64,000 bases of DNA from Chitinophaga sp. HK235 (GCF_018255755.1 NZ_CP073766.1:4216001-4280000); one strand, 5' to 3'. Positions 9,792 through 19,387 are shown, counted from the first letter of the stretch. Translations and numbers: made by a program. The notes: a model not told the origin generated them from the sequence alone.

Positions 9792-10874
9792 TTACCATAT
9801 ATAGATAACATTTTCCTTCGTGTTCATTTCGTAGTGAAAGCCCGACATCAATTGTAAAGCCTGTAGCACATCTTCAATGCCCTGCTTACGGAAAGCACCC
9901 GTAAATACTTCCTGTTTGTAACGGTCATTCTTAAACTGCAAGGTCACATTGTACCAGCGTTCCAGATCATGCGACAGTTGTTCAAATGTTACATTATCAA
10001 AATCAAAGCGGTCATTTACCCAGGCTGTTGTTGGTTTTTCCGCTGCCGGATCATCACCTGCCATCGTGATGACACTCTTTACCGGCGTAATGCTAAAGTT
10101 GTTCTTTTTATTGACGCTTGTTGGTTTGTCCTGTTCTGTTTCAATAATAAGTTTCTGTTCAGGCTGCAGCTGCACAGTTTTGCGGCCTCCTGTTGTTTTT
10201 CCTTCGGGGAAGCTGACCTCTACTTTCCCGCTCAGGAGCGTTGTTTCGATCCTTGCATCTTCGGCATAGGCTTTTACATTAAATACAGTACCTAACACCC
10301 GTATATTCACATGACCTGTCTGAATAATAAAAGGATGTGCAGGATCATGTTTTACATCGAAATAAGCTTCTCCGGTAAGCCCTACTTCCCTTTCTCCATT
10401 CAGGAAGCGGGTAGCATCATATTGTAAACGACTGCATGCATTCAACACCACGGTGGTGCCATCCGGCAGTACCACACTGGTTTTAGAGCCTGTTTTAGTA
10501 ACTACTTCATTCCGGAAAGCCTGTTTGCCAGGTGTCACCGGCCATATGGCCCAAACGGAGATCAACACTGCAATACTGGCGGCGATGCCCGTCCACATCT
10601 TCCAGGGAGAGATACGTTTTACCACAGTATGTTCCTGCTCCTGTTGCAGGAACAGGTTCATGCGGTCAAGTCCTTCGCTGGCCAGCCGGGCTTCCTCTTC
10701 AGCAGTAAACCCGTTCACAGGCCCCACGCCATCTATATCCTCTACAATGGTAAAAGCATATTGTAATTCAGGGAACTGCATGAGCAACATTTCAAGCTCT
10801 TTCAATTCCGCTGCGCTGGCCTCTCCGGATACCTTCCTGGCCATCAAAATATTTATCCGGTTACCCTCGATCAT
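9792..10874 (-). CDS. FecR-family anti-sigma/sensor protein (system A)
   Basis: 360 residues: an N-terminal cytoplasmic part (1-90), one transmembrane helix (about 95-112), a periplasmic FecR domain (about 122-220, with the LPDGTTVVLNACSRLQY and LLSGKVEVSF segments) and a C-terminal DUF4974 domain (about 288-360, FDFDNVTFEQL to HYEMNTKENVIYIW). FecR proteins hold an ECF sigma factor until the STN domain of the partner SusC reports substrate. Unusually, no sigma gene precedes it on its own strand; the nearest is at 12582 on the plus strand, with an unrelated membrane-protein gene between. Confidence 0.92.
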   Translation of the reverse strand: MIEGNRINILMARKVSGEASAAELKELEMLLMQFPELQYAFTIVEDIDGVGPVNGFTAEEEARLASEGLDRMNLFLQQEQEHTVVKRISPWKMWTGIAASIAVLISVWAIWPVTPGKQAFRNEVVTKTGSKTSVVLPDGTTVVLNACSRLQYDATRFLNGEREVGLTGEAYFDVKHDPAHPFIIQTGHVNIRVLGTVFNVKAYAEDARIETTLLSGKVEVSFPEGKTTGGRKTVQLQPEQKLIIETEQDKPTSVNKKNNFSITPVKSVITMAGDDPAAEKPTTAWVNDRFDFDNVTFEQLSHDLERWYNVTLQFKNDRYKQEVFTGAFRKQGIEDVLQALQLMSGFHYEMNTKENVIYIW

Positions 10875-11005
10875 TTATTTTTAATCCGTGTTACGACAGA
10901 AGGACGAAAATAATTTCAAAAACCCCCAAAGCCTGTTCTTCTTTTTTTACCTTTTCTGAATAATTTTTTTAATAATATATATTTGTACAGGTTAGCCTAT
11001 CACTT

Positions 11006-12442
11006 ATGGAAAACAAACTATTCAAGTACATCATCATTATTGAAATTCTACTGATAGCCGGCATTTTCGGCACTTCTTTTCTTGGCGCCATCCACGTTGA
11101 TACCATGGCCATGGAAGATGCCGGCATACGGATAGCCTCACAATACGAAATCATCAGCCTGCCCTTTGGATGGCTGTACCAGCTGGATACGCTGCCCGGG
11201 GCACTGCCTCCGGGTGAACAGCATAACAGCTTATGCGATATGTTTGTAACACCTGTCGTATGGCTGCTCACCAGCTGTTTATGGGCTGGCATATTATATG
11301 GTATCATTCGGCTGTTTCGCCGGAAGGGAACGGAGATGGATACACGTAAAAATCATTTCTGGAAGAAGGTCTTTCTGTCTAACCTGCTGATATCCATTGT
11401 AGCTTTTCTTTTCATCTTTCTTTTTGACTACCGGTATTTACATACAGCATCCGCTTCGGAAAAAAATTTTTATCCGGAAACATTCGTATTCACAGGAGTG
11501 GCCATTGCCGGTGCCTTTTTACTGGGTGTCTGCTGGTGGCTGATAGAGCGGTGGTGGGCCAGCAAACGGGCTCTCAGCATTGTGTTTAGTAGTGTGGTAG
11601 TGGTGGGGATGTTGTCGGTTATTTTCGCTGCCTATAAACTGGTAGGCTATACCCGGGTGAGAGATGCTGCCCCTACTCCGCTTACGGCAGAGGAGCTGGC
11701 CGCCGCTGAGATGGTACAAGCCGCTGCTGCCGGCACGCTGGTGACAGATGGTGCTTCTCCAGCCACTTCCGCCAGCAACCAGGCAGAAAATCCATGGCAG
11801 GGTCCTGAACCGGAATCAGACAGCATAAGAGCCGCGCTGCAGTTTATCTGTTATGACCGGCTGGAGCTGGGAAAAAACAGTGGTCACCCTGCCGACCTGA
11901 TGCTGAACTGGGGCCTGGAGATGCGGGCTCTCTTTGCACAGCAGGACCCCTTAACGCCTGAACAGGCCATCGAGCAATATCATACCAATGCCCTGGCGCC
12001 CGTCATTGCCATCTTTCAATTTACAGGCCGGGACGGCCACCTGCTGAAAGCCTGCTTCGACCACTTTAGCGAATACTTTCATCAGGTTTTGCCACAGGCA
12101 GTATACCGTAGTTCCCGGGCCGTCTATTATGTAGATAAATTAATAGCCACCCACGACCTGTTGCAACAACAATCCGGGTACCGGGAATCACTGACCGGAC
12201 TATACGAAAAAATGAAACAGGGCTCCAACAACGGGGAACCACAGGCAGAAGCCTATATCGCAGATATCGCATGGACGGGCAGTTTGCGCAGTATCGACCC
12301 GGCCCTGGCCAGGGGAGATCAATATGCCAACCGGCTGTCTGTATGGCTGGTATCTTTCTGGGCGCGCAGGTATCAGGAAGGTAACGCAGGAGATGTTTAT
12401 GATATCCTGCAAAAAATAGCTTCCCAGTATAGCAGCGATTAA
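11006..12442 (+). CDS. Unrecognised five-helix membrane protein with a large soluble C-terminal domain
   Basis: 478 residues. Five hydrophobic helices are predicted by eye at about 8-28, 80-103, 121-141, 161-181 and 190-210. An Ala/Pro-rich linker (about 218-260) follows, then a mostly helical soluble region (about 265-478) with a DRLELGKNSGHPADLMLNWGLE segment and many aromatic residues. No catalytic or binding motif was recognised, and I cannot name the family. It is divergent from the FecR gene (131 bases apart) and is followed 139 bases later by an ECF sigma gene on the same strand. That position suggests, but does not prove, a link to the regulation of the neighbouring transport systems. 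Confidence 0.75.
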   Translation: MENKLFKYIIIIEILLIAGIFGTSFLGAIHVDTMAMEDAGIRIASQYEIISLPFGWLYQLDTLPGALPPGEQHNSLCDMFVTPVVWLLTSCLWAGILYGIIRLFRRKGTEMDTRKNHFWKKVFLSNLLISIVAFLFIFLFDYRYLHTASASEKNFYPETFVFTGVAIAGAFLLGVCWWLIERWWASKRALSIVFSSVVVVGMLSVIFAAYKLVGYTRVRDAAPTPLTAEELAAAEMVQAAAAGTLVTDGASPATSASNQAENPWQGPEPESDSIRAALQFICYDRLELGKNSGHPADLMLNWGLEMRALFAQQDPLTPEQAIEQYHTNALAPVIAIFQFTGRDGHLLKACFDHFSEYFHQVLPQAVYRSSRAVYYVDKLIATHDLLQQQSGYRESLTGLYEKMKQGSNNGEPQAEAYIADIAWTGSLRSIDPALARGDQYANRLSVWLVSFWARRYQEGNAGDVYDILQKIASQYSSD

Positions 12443-12581
12443 TGCTGAATTGGTGCGGATAATATCATTCTACGACAAAAAAATACCAGCGACAAAAAAA
12501 ATTACCAGACAATTTATTTTGTTAACTTTAGCGTAATCTGCGTTATATATTATTGCAACCAACATCAGTGGCTTACAAGGG

Positions 12582-13142
12582 ATGGATCAGGGTATAATCA
12601 ATGAATTATTTAAAAACATCACAGCGAACAATGATCAGACAGCCTTTAAAGCTTTCTACAATCATTTCTTCATAAAACTACTGCGTTTTTCCTTCTCGCT
12701 CACCCGTTCCAAAGAAGTGGCAGAAGAAATTACGAACGATGTTTTTATGCATTGCTGGCAAAAAAGACAATCACTAACGGACATTAAAAATCCGCAGGTA
12801 TATCTTTTTGTCGTAGCCAAAAACAAAGCAATCGATCATATGCGTAAACAAGCTACTACCAGACAGGTAGCCATTACCGCAGATGATAAACTGGAAATTT
12901 CTTTTGACAGCGATCCGGAGCAACTTATGATCTCCGCTGAAATGATACGCAAAATGGAATATACCATCGAACAACTTCCTCCCAAATGTAAAATGGTGTA
13001 CATCCTGGTCAAACAATATGGGCTTCGTTACAAGGAAGTAGCCACTGTACTGAACCTCTCCGTCAAAACTGTTGAAAACCAGCTGGCCATTGCCATGAAA
13101 CGCCTCACCACAGCGGTTAACTTCACACTGGAAAAAGCATAA
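12582..13142 (+). CDS. ECF-type RNA polymerase sigma-70 factor (solitary)
   Basis: 186 residues, normal ECF length. Region 2 (about 18-85) contains FYNHFFIKLLRFSFSLTR and the EEITNDVFMHCWQKR helix; region 4 (about 125-180) contains LPPKCKMVYILVKQYGLRYKEVA and the recognition helix SVKTVENQLAIAMKRL. No FecR gene follows; the next gene is a convergent SusD. Its partner may be the FecR at 9792-10874 or a sensor elsewhere. It ends in a long palindromic repeat that also ends the convergent gene. Confidence 0.92.
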   Translation: MDQGIINELFKNITANNDQTAFKAFYNHFFIKLLRFSFSLTRSKEVAEEITNDVFMHCWQKRQSLTDIKNPQVYLFVVAKNKAIDHMRKQATTRQVAITADDKLEISFDSDPEQLMISAEMIRKMEYTIEQLPPKCKMVYILVKQYGLRYKEVATVLNLSVKTVENQLAIAMKRLTTAVNFTLEKA

Positions 13143-13145
13143 AAT

Positions 13146-13243
13146 ATTTAGGGATTTAATGATTTAGGGATTTAGGGATTTGAGTGAACTGAAAAACTGG
13201 TCTACTCAAATCCCTAAATCCCTAAATCATTAAATCCCTAAAT
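13146..13243. repeat. Perfect 40-bp inverted repeat built from an atttaggg word
   Basis: The left arm 13146-13185 and right arm 13204-13243 are exact reverse complements, separated by 18 bases. Each arm is a run of the word atttaggg with one atttaatg variation. It fills nearly all of the 103-base gap between the sigma gene and the convergent SusD gene, so it can terminate both. There is no clean T tract, and the reiterated word content suggests a repeat element rather than a simple terminator. Confidence 0.9.
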
Positions 13244-13245
13244 CA

Positions 13246-14814
13246 TTAATATCCTTCATTCTGAGGTTTCAGGTTCGGGTTATTTTTCATTTCAAATACA
13301 GGCAGCGGATACAGGAGATGTTTCTTAGCCAGTACAGCGCCATTGGTTTTGAGTGCATGCCCTACGAAGTCGTCGAAACCATTGGTGTCTTCGTTGTATA
13401 CTTTGCGCAGGCGCAGCATATCAAACCAGATCACACCTTCATAACAGAGCTCATGCCAGCGTTCACGCCACACGGCCTGTTCAAAATCGCTCTGGCTCAA
13501 ACCAGCTTTAACAGGCAGGTTGGCACGCTGACGGATGGCATTCAATGCCGTATATGCATCTGCGTTAGGAGTCCCATCTGCCCTGTTCTGTGCTTCTGCA
13601 TACATCAGCAATACTTCCGCATAACGGATCATCGGCACATTCAGGTTGCTAACGCCGGTACCGGGTTTGCCGGAAGCACCATGACAGGTCACATCAAAGT
13701 GTTTGTAGATATAGGGGGCACCCAGTTTGATAGTATCCCCACTTCCTTTGAAGAAGTAATAAGTATAAAAGAACTGTTGCTGGTCGGTACGTTTGTCGGT
13801 GGGCTCAAACTTTTTATAGGAGTCATAAAAAGAAGGAGAAGGCACCTCTGTTCCCTGACCGCTGCCTTTGGCAGAAATATCCGGCTGGGAGTTGTTGGGC
13901 AGCATCACCGTCTGCAACGGATTTTCTTCCACACCGCTCAGGTACTGCACTTCAAACAGGTGTTCCAGCCTGTTGTTGTTGGCCACGGTGTGCAGATCGT
14001 CGTAGTTGGTAAACAGGCCGATGTCGCTGGTATGCGTATTGGCATAGTCGATCACTTCCTTCGCTTTGTCTGCGGCCAGTTTGTAATAAGCCTGTCCTTT
14101 GTTGAGCGGGAAACCGGCCATGGTGAGGTATACTTTGGCGAGCAGCGCTTTAACGGCAGCGGTGCTGGCGCGGCCGGTATTGTCTTTCCAGGGCAAGCCA
14201 GCTGCTTCTGCAGTCTTCAGGTCATCCACGATGGTGTTATACACCTGTTCAGCACTGGTACGGCTAGGTGAGAAATCAGCCGATTGTGGTGTCTGTGATT
14301 TCAGGATCAAAGGCACATCACCCCACATCCTTACGGCATAGAAATAAGCCATGGCACGCAGAAAACGGGCTTCACCCAATACTTTTTTGCGGGCTGTTTC
14401 GTCCATGGGATTGATTTTCGGCACATTGTCCAGCACCAGGTTGGTTTGCGCGATCTCTTTATACAACCCTTTCCACCAGTTACCGATCTGGAGGTTGTCA
14501 CCATCATACACCAGTCCCAACAGGTTATTCAGGTCGGAGTTCTGGGCTGTTTTAGTGACCACCGTTCCGGTAGGTGCGTCCAGTAAGGCGTAGTTGTTGG
14601 TAAAAATACCGGCGCCTTCTCCTATAAAACGCAGGCGTGCATAGGCCGCATAGATAGCGGCATCAGCATGTTCGGGCAAAGTAAAATAACTGTCGGGGCC
14701 CAGGTTGGAAGGATCCTGTTCTTCCAGGAATTTTTTACAGCCGCTGCCCGCACCCATCAGCATAGCGCCGCAGAGCGCCAGCTGTATTGTTTTATTAATG
14801 ATATTTTTCTTCAT
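13246..14814 (-). CDS. SusD/RagB-family outer membrane lipoprotein (system B)
   Basis: About 522 residues from the ATG giving MKKNIINKTI; the signal ends in GAGSGC, a lipobox with the lipid Cys before KKFLEEQDPSN, a typical SusD beginning. The core motif FLRAMAYFYAVRMWGDVPLI (about 140-160) and the C-terminal MIRYAEVLLMYAEAQNRA and WRERWHELCYEGVIWFDMLR motifs confirm the family. It starts 28 bases after the SusC stop, so the two are co-transcribed. No enzyme gene accompanies this pair, so the substrate cannot be guessed. Confidence 0.93.
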   Translation of the reverse strand: MKKNIINKTIQLALCGAMLMGAGSGCKKFLEEQDPSNLGPDSYFTLPEHADAAIYAAYARLRFIGEGAGIFTNNYALLDAPTGTVVTKTAQNSDLNNLLGLVYDGDNLQIGNWWKGLYKEIAQTNLVLDNVPKINPMDETARKKVLGEARFLRAMAYFYAVRMWGDVPLILKSQTPQSADFSPSRTSAEQVYNTIVDDLKTAEAAGLPWKDNTGRASTAAVKALLAKVYLTMAGFPLNKGQAYYKLAADKAKEVIDYANTHTSDIGLFTNYDDLHTVANNNRLEHLFEVQYLSGVEENPLQTVMLPNNSQPDISAKGSGQGTEVPSPSFYDSYKKFEPTDKRTDQQQFFYTYYFFKGSGDTIKLGAPYIYKHFDVTCHGASGKPGTGVSNLNVPMIRYAEVLLMYAEAQNRADGTPNADAYTALNAIRQRANLPVKAGLSQSDFEQAVWRERWHELCYEGVIWFDMLRLRKVYNEDTNGFDDFVGHALKTNGAVLAKKHLLYPLPVFEMKNNPNLKPQNEGY

Positions 14815-14842
14815 GATAAAGTCTTTTTGAATACTGAACAAA

Positions 14843-17800
14843 TTAGAACGCCACGTTTAATCCCAGCTGATAAGTAGTGGGTTTGGGATAGTCGAAGAAG
14901 GTCTGTCCCTGTGCAAATGAGTCGCCATAGGTAGTTACTTCCGGATCGTTGCCGCTGAATTTGGTCCTCAGGAAGAAGTTCTGTGTAGAAGCCCAGATAC
15001 GCAGGCGGCTGAGATGCATCTTCTGTACCATTTCAGGGCTGAAGGTATAACCGATCAACAGGTTTTTGCCACGGAGGAAGGAGCCATCTTCTACCCAGCG
15101 GGTGTCTACGTTGGTCACATAACCGGCAGCTACCGGACGAGGTGCGGCAATCGGTGTGTTCTGGTTGGTAGGAGTCCAGTAGTTCAGCACGGTTTTAAAG
15201 CTGTTGGCGATGCTGATACGGTCTTCTCCGGAGTGATGGGACATGTTCAGCACATCATTGCCGTACATGTATTGCAGTTCCAGTGTAAGGTCAAAGTTTT
15301 TGTATTTGAAGCTGTTGATGAAACCTCCCCATCCTTTGGGGTTACCGTTACCGATGATCATGCGGTCAGCATCATTGATGATGTGGTCTCCGTTCACGTC
15401 ACGGTATTTGATATCACCTGGCAGCATGGTGTTGCCACCGCGGTAGCTCTGGAATTTGGCAGCTTCTGCTCTTTCCGCTTCGCTCCAGGTACCTTCTCTA
15501 ACCAGTCCCCAGAAGGAACCAACGGACTCGCCTATACGCAGAATGTTGGTCTGGTTGGTGAAGTTAGGTCCACCTACACCGAAGATGTCTGCAGGAGTAG
15601 CGAGTGACAGGATTTTGTTCCGGTTGAAGGAGATATTGAAAGTTGAGTTCCAGCTGAAATCCTTACCGTCAATCACCAGTGCATTCAGCGCCAGTTCCAG
15701 CCCTTTGTTTTCCATGGAGCCGATATTCTTGCGGATGGTATTATACCCGCTGGTGGTGGGTACGGGCGCATCCAGCAGCATGTTGGTTGTTTTACGATAG
15801 TAAAGATCTGCTTCCAGATTGATCCTGTTTTTCAACAGACCGATCTCAGCACCGAAATCGGCCTGTGCTGTCTTTTCCCATACCAGGTCCGGATTAGCCA
15901 GTCTTCCGGTTCCAACACCCTGTACTTTAGCACCACCAATCACGCCAGCGTAGGTGCCGCTGGCAGACAGCGTAGCGAGTGACTGGTAAGGAGGAATTTC
16001 AGAGTTGCCGGTCACACCATAGCTGGTACGCAGCTTCAGGTTAGACAAGACATTATTGCCTTTCAGGAACGGTTCTTCAGATACTCTCCAGGCAAGTGCC
16101 GCAGAAGGGAAATTGGCGTATTTCACTTTACCAAAGCGGGAAGAACCATCGCGGCGACCGGTGAAGGTCAGGAGGTAGCGGTCTTTGTAGCTATAGTTAA
16201 GTCTGGTGAAGTAGGAGAAGAATGAAAACCGGGTACGGCTGGAACCTACGCCACTGGCAGGTATCACCGAACCGGCACCCAGGTTGTTGGTTTCGAAATA
16301 ATCTGTGGAATAGTTCTCTCCCCTTGCGTTAAAGCCAAAATAGTTGTTTTCGGAGGCGCCCATACCAACCATACCAGTGAAGGAGTGGTCAGTACCAAAA
16401 CGTTTATTATAGGTCAGGTAGTTTTCGAATGACCAGAATGATTCGCGGTCATTGGCTATGATGGCAATACCTTTCTGGGAAGCAGAGATATCCAGCAGGG
16501 AGCGGCCATTCCATTCGTTGCGGCCGCGGGTTACGATGTTGGCGCCCAATACGCTGCGCAGTTCCAGGCCTTTTGCCAGGCTGATATTGGCGTAGGCGTT
16601 ACCCAAGGTCGTTTGTGTGTTGAGGAGATATTTTCTGTCTGTCAGGATCTGTACGGGGTTGGAGCCACCTTCTGCACCGGGATACAGTTTATTGTTGGCC
16701 CAGGAGCCGTCTGCAAATTTCACGGGCAGGAAAGGTAACGCTTCAGTGATCATACGCACGGAGTTGAGACCGCCGGTACCGATGTCCACCAGGTTCTCCT
16801 GTTGGTTGTTGTAGCTGAGGGAGCCGCCAACTCTCAGCCATTCTTTCACTTTGGTGTCGATGGTGAAGCGGGCAGAGTAACGTTTCAGATAAGAGTTCAG
16901 CAGCAGACCGTTATCATCGAGGTATCCCAGGAAGAGGCCATACTGACTATCGGCGTTACCACCTGTAAAGCCCAGCTGATGGCTCTGTGAGAGCTTATGC
17001 TGAATAGATTCCTTGAACCAGTCGGTATCGTACAGTGGATTACCGTCTTTATCAAACAGACGGGAATCGGTCCTTTTCAGGGCTGGATTGCTGTTTACGT
17101 AGTTACCGTTGTCCCAGCCGGCTTTATCGTATATCTGTGCGTTTTTCCAGCCGAGTGTTTCGAGGTCCAGGTATTCTTTGGCATTGAGCATTTTCACCCG
17201 GTTAGGGCCTGGTGTGTTAAGGCCGAAGTAGTTATCGTATGTTACGCGGCCACCGGTGGCAGTACCTTTTTTGGTGGTCACCAGCACTACGCCGTTGGCG
17301 CCACGGGCACCGTAGATAGCGGTGGAGGAGGCATCTTTCAGTACTTCGATGGATTCGATGTCGCTGGGGTTGATGAAGTCGATGGCATTGCTGTTCTGTG
17401 TCTGGTTACCTATTGGCAATGCTACTCCGTCTACCACATAGAGCGGGTTGTTGGTGGTGTTGATGGAACTGAAGCCACGGATACGGATTTTAGTCTGACC
17501 GCCGGGGCGTCCGGAGTTGGTACTCACCTGCACACCGGGCATACGTCCGCTCAGCGCCTGGTTGATAGAGGCAGCGGGGCGTTCCTGGAGGGCTGCTGCT
17601 CTTACAGAGGTAACGGAGCCGGTCACGTCTGATCTTTTCTGTGTACCGTAACCGATTACCACTACGTCCTGCAGTGATTTTACATCCGTGCCGAGGGCGG
17701 CGTTGACGATGGTAGCGTTGCCTACCAGTTTTTCGGTGGGTGTATAACCAATGAATGAAAATATGAGGGTGCTGTTATTACCGGGTACATTGAGGGTAAA

Positions 17801-17998
17801 GCTGCCGTCGGCACCGGACTGTGTGCCGACGGAGGTGCCTTTTACCTGCACAGATACACCGGGTAGCGGCGTATTGTCCCGTGCATCAAACACCTTACCG
17901 GTGATCTTTTTTCCCTGGGAGAAAGCCAGCAGCGACAGTAGCAGCAGGAAGCTGCTCTGCAGGCTTACGCGCAACAGGAATGTCAGTTTTTTCTTCAT
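14843..17998 (-). CDS. SusC/RagA-family TonB-linked transporter without STN domain (system B)
   Basis: 1051 residues. The signal peptide ends near LLAFSQG and is followed directly by a carboxypeptidase-regulatory-like domain (about 30-105, ITGKVFDARDNTPLPGVSVQ). Then come the TonB-box-like DVVVIGYG (111-118), the plug with IRIRGFSSINTTNNPLYVVDG, and a barrel ending YQLGLNVAF. It lacks the STN signalling domain found in the other two SusC proteins here, so it is unlikely to be controlled through a FecR relay; a classical regulator acting on the long upstream region is more likely. Confidence 0.95.
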   Translation of the reverse strand: MKKKLTFLLRVSLQSSFLLLLSLLAFSQGKKITGKVFDARDNTPLPGVSVQVKGTSVGTQSGADGSFTLNVPGNNSTLIFSFIGYTPTEKLVGNATIVNAALGTDVKSLQDVVVIGYGTQKRSDVTGSVTSVRAAALQERPAASINQALSGRMPGVQVSTNSGRPGGQTKIRIRGFSSINTTNNPLYVVDGVALPIGNQTQNSNAIDFINPSDIESIEVLKDASSTAIYGARGANGVVLVTTKKGTATGGRVTYDNYFGLNTPGPNRVKMLNAKEYLDLETLGWKNAQIYDKAGWDNGNYVNSNPALKRTDSRLFDKDGNPLYDTDWFKESIQHKLSQSHQLGFTGGNADSQYGLFLGYLDDNGLLLNSYLKRYSARFTIDTKVKEWLRVGGSLSYNNQQENLVDIGTGGLNSVRMITEALPFLPVKFADGSWANNKLYPGAEGGSNPVQILTDRKYLLNTQTTLGNAYANISLAKGLELRSVLGANIVTRGRNEWNGRSLLDISASQKGIAIIANDRESFWSFENYLTYNKRFGTDHSFTGMVGMGASENNYFGFNARGENYSTDYFETNNLGAGSVIPASGVGSSRTRFSFFSYFTRLNYSYKDRYLLTFTGRRDGSSRFGKVKYANFPSAALAWRVSEEPFLKGNNVLSNLKLRTSYGVTGNSEIPPYQSLATLSASGTYAGVIGGAKVQGVGTGRLANPDLVWEKTAQADFGAEIGLLKNRINLEADLYYRKTTNMLLDAPVPTTSGYNTIRKNIGSMENKGLELALNALVIDGKDFSWNSTFNISFNRNKILSLATPADIFGVGGPNFTNQTNILRIGESVGSFWGLVREGTWSEAERAEAAKFQSYRGGNTMLPGDIKYRDVNGDHIINDADRMIIGNGNPKGWGGFINSFKYKNFDLTLELQYMYGNDVLNMSHHSGEDRISIANSFKTVLNYWTPTNQNTPIAAPRPVAAGYVTNVDTRWVEDGSFLRGKNLLIGYTFSPEMVQKMHLSRLRIWASTQNFFLRTKFSGNDPEVTTYGDSFAQGQTFFDYPKPTTYQLGLNVAF

Positions 17999-18748
17999 AC
18001 ATGTTGTTTTTTGGTTAATAAAGGTTCTATATTAAAAAGGTGATTGCTAAAACGATTTTGCAAAAAGGGTCCACTATCCCTCCAATGTTTATTTTGGAAC
18101 GAATCAGATAAAGACAATAAAGGGGGACAGGCGGTGGACCGGCTGCATACACAGCACAGGGTAGCTACATCACTACATATTACGCCTGATTACCTGGAAA
18201 AAATGATGCATAATGGCCGTGGTACCATTATAGTATCAACAAGTGCTTTTTGATAACGTGTTCTGTCAAATTTTTTTAGAGTTTTTTAATGTCTGTTTGT
18301 TCCTGCCAGCCATCAGCAGGGTGTCTTTTGTTTTCGTGTTTTCTGTTCTTGCTTTAAAAATATGGCTACCTAACGTGAAATGTGATAAATGCTCAATCGA
18401 TTTAGCATTCCGGGCTTTTCACCATGACATTCATTTTTACAGCACTACATTACAAGTGATTAGATTTTTTAGATCCAGATTGTTTTGAGCTGGCATATTA
18501 TTCTACATACTTTAGGTCTTTCCACTACAGCTCCGATCATAAAAATATAATTATTTCCAGATAACTAAAACGTTTTTGCAATTTTTTTTAAGGTTGATGA
18601 TATATTACCGGTTATCATGAAAAAGGAAGAAAAAAATGGAATAACGCACACGGTTATAGGAACATGTGCTGCTTCTTTTTCTTTCTTAAATCAATTCATG
18701 TTTTTTTTATACCTTATACCCCGATACCTGGAAAAGAGTAGGAAACTA
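17999..18748. other. 750-base intergenic region between divergent SusC (B) and sigma (C) genes
   Basis: I see no convincing gene here: short frames at 18044-18253 and 18243-18488 have no recognisable product. Possible control sites are two copies of the word CTAAAACG-(A/T)-TTTTGCAA, at 18048 and 18566. The second contains the palindrome AAAACGTTTT (18567-18576), resembling operators of LacI-family regulators. A 7-bp inverted repeat, ATAATGG/CCATTAT, lies at 18210-18231. The region is AT-rich with T runs near 18271 and 18581. All of these are candidate sites only. Confidence 0.5.
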
Positions 18749-19387
18749 ATGGTGAGAACCAGCGATATAACCCAATTGAGTGAGGCTGCACTGGTCAGGG
18801 AAATTCATGCAAAAAACAGGCAAGCCTTTACCTTCATATATGAACGCCATTTCCAGGAACTGGCCATGGCCGCTTTCCGTTATGTTAAAGATGCAGGCAT
18901 CGCCCAGGAACTGGTGCAGGAAGTCTTTATCAGAATATGGGAACAACCCTCATTACTGGATGAAAACGGTGCGCTCCGTGCCTATCTGTACAAAGCAGTC
19001 ATCAACCATGCTATCAACTATCTCAAAAGAGAAAAAAATATAGCCCGACATCATTCACTCATCGCTGAATCGCTGACAGACAGTTACCTGCACAACCTGC
19101 AGGAAGAACAGGAACTTAAACTGCGCATCTACCAGGAAATAGAAAAACTCCCCAAACAATGCGCTAAAGTGTTTAAGATGAGCCGCTTCGATGGCCTCAA
19201 ATACCGCGAGATCGCCGAACAGCTGCAGATATCCGAAAAAACTGTAGAAAACCACATTATCAACGCCCTGAGAATCCTCCGCGAAAATCTTTTCTATCGC
19301 CAGGACAATTCCCGCGACTATACCACCAATTTACGTCTTATGCAACTCTTTGCCCTCCTCGCCGGAGACCTGCTCTCCCGGCTATAA
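18749..19387 (+). CDS. ECF-type RNA polymerase sigma-70 factor (system C)
   Basis: 212 residues from the ATG giving MVRTSDITQL. An upstream in-frame ATG at 18617 would add 44 hydrophobic residues unlike any sigma factor, so the shorter form is preferred. Region 2 (about 25-95) includes FTFIYERHFQELAMAAFRYV and ELVQEVFIRIWEQ; region 4 (about 140-195) includes LPKQCAKVFKMSRFDGLKYREIA and ISEKTVENHIINALRILRE. It is followed by FecR and an STN-bearing SusC, the standard three-part surface signalling arrangement, so it most likely drives transcription of system C. Confidence 0.93.
   Translation: MVRTSDITQLSEAALVREIHAKNRQAFTFIYERHFQELAMAAFRYVKDAGIAQELVQEVFIRIWEQPSLLDENGALRAYLYKAVINHAINYLKREKNIARHHSLIAESLTDSYLHNLQEEQELKLRIYQEIEKLPKQCAKVFKMSRFDGLKYREIAEQLQISEKTVENHIINALRILRENLFYRQDNSRDYTTNLRLMQLFALLAGDLLSRL

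Noticed and set aside
13146..13243. CRISPR array
   Set aside because: Word reiteration without spacers of constant length and no cas genes; it is an inverted, not direct, arrangement.
18044..18253. Small open frame of 69 codons upstream of SusC (system B)
   Set aside because: No recognisable motif, no family likeness, unlikely composition, and it lies in a probable control region.
18243..18488. Open frame of 81 codons with hydrophobic residues
   Set aside because: Low-complexity AT-rich sequence gives the hydrophobic run; no start context or conserved motif.
18617..18748. 44-residue N-terminal extension of the system C sigma factor
   Set aside because: Hydrophobic and unlike sigma factors; the internal ATG at 18749 gives a normal ECF length.
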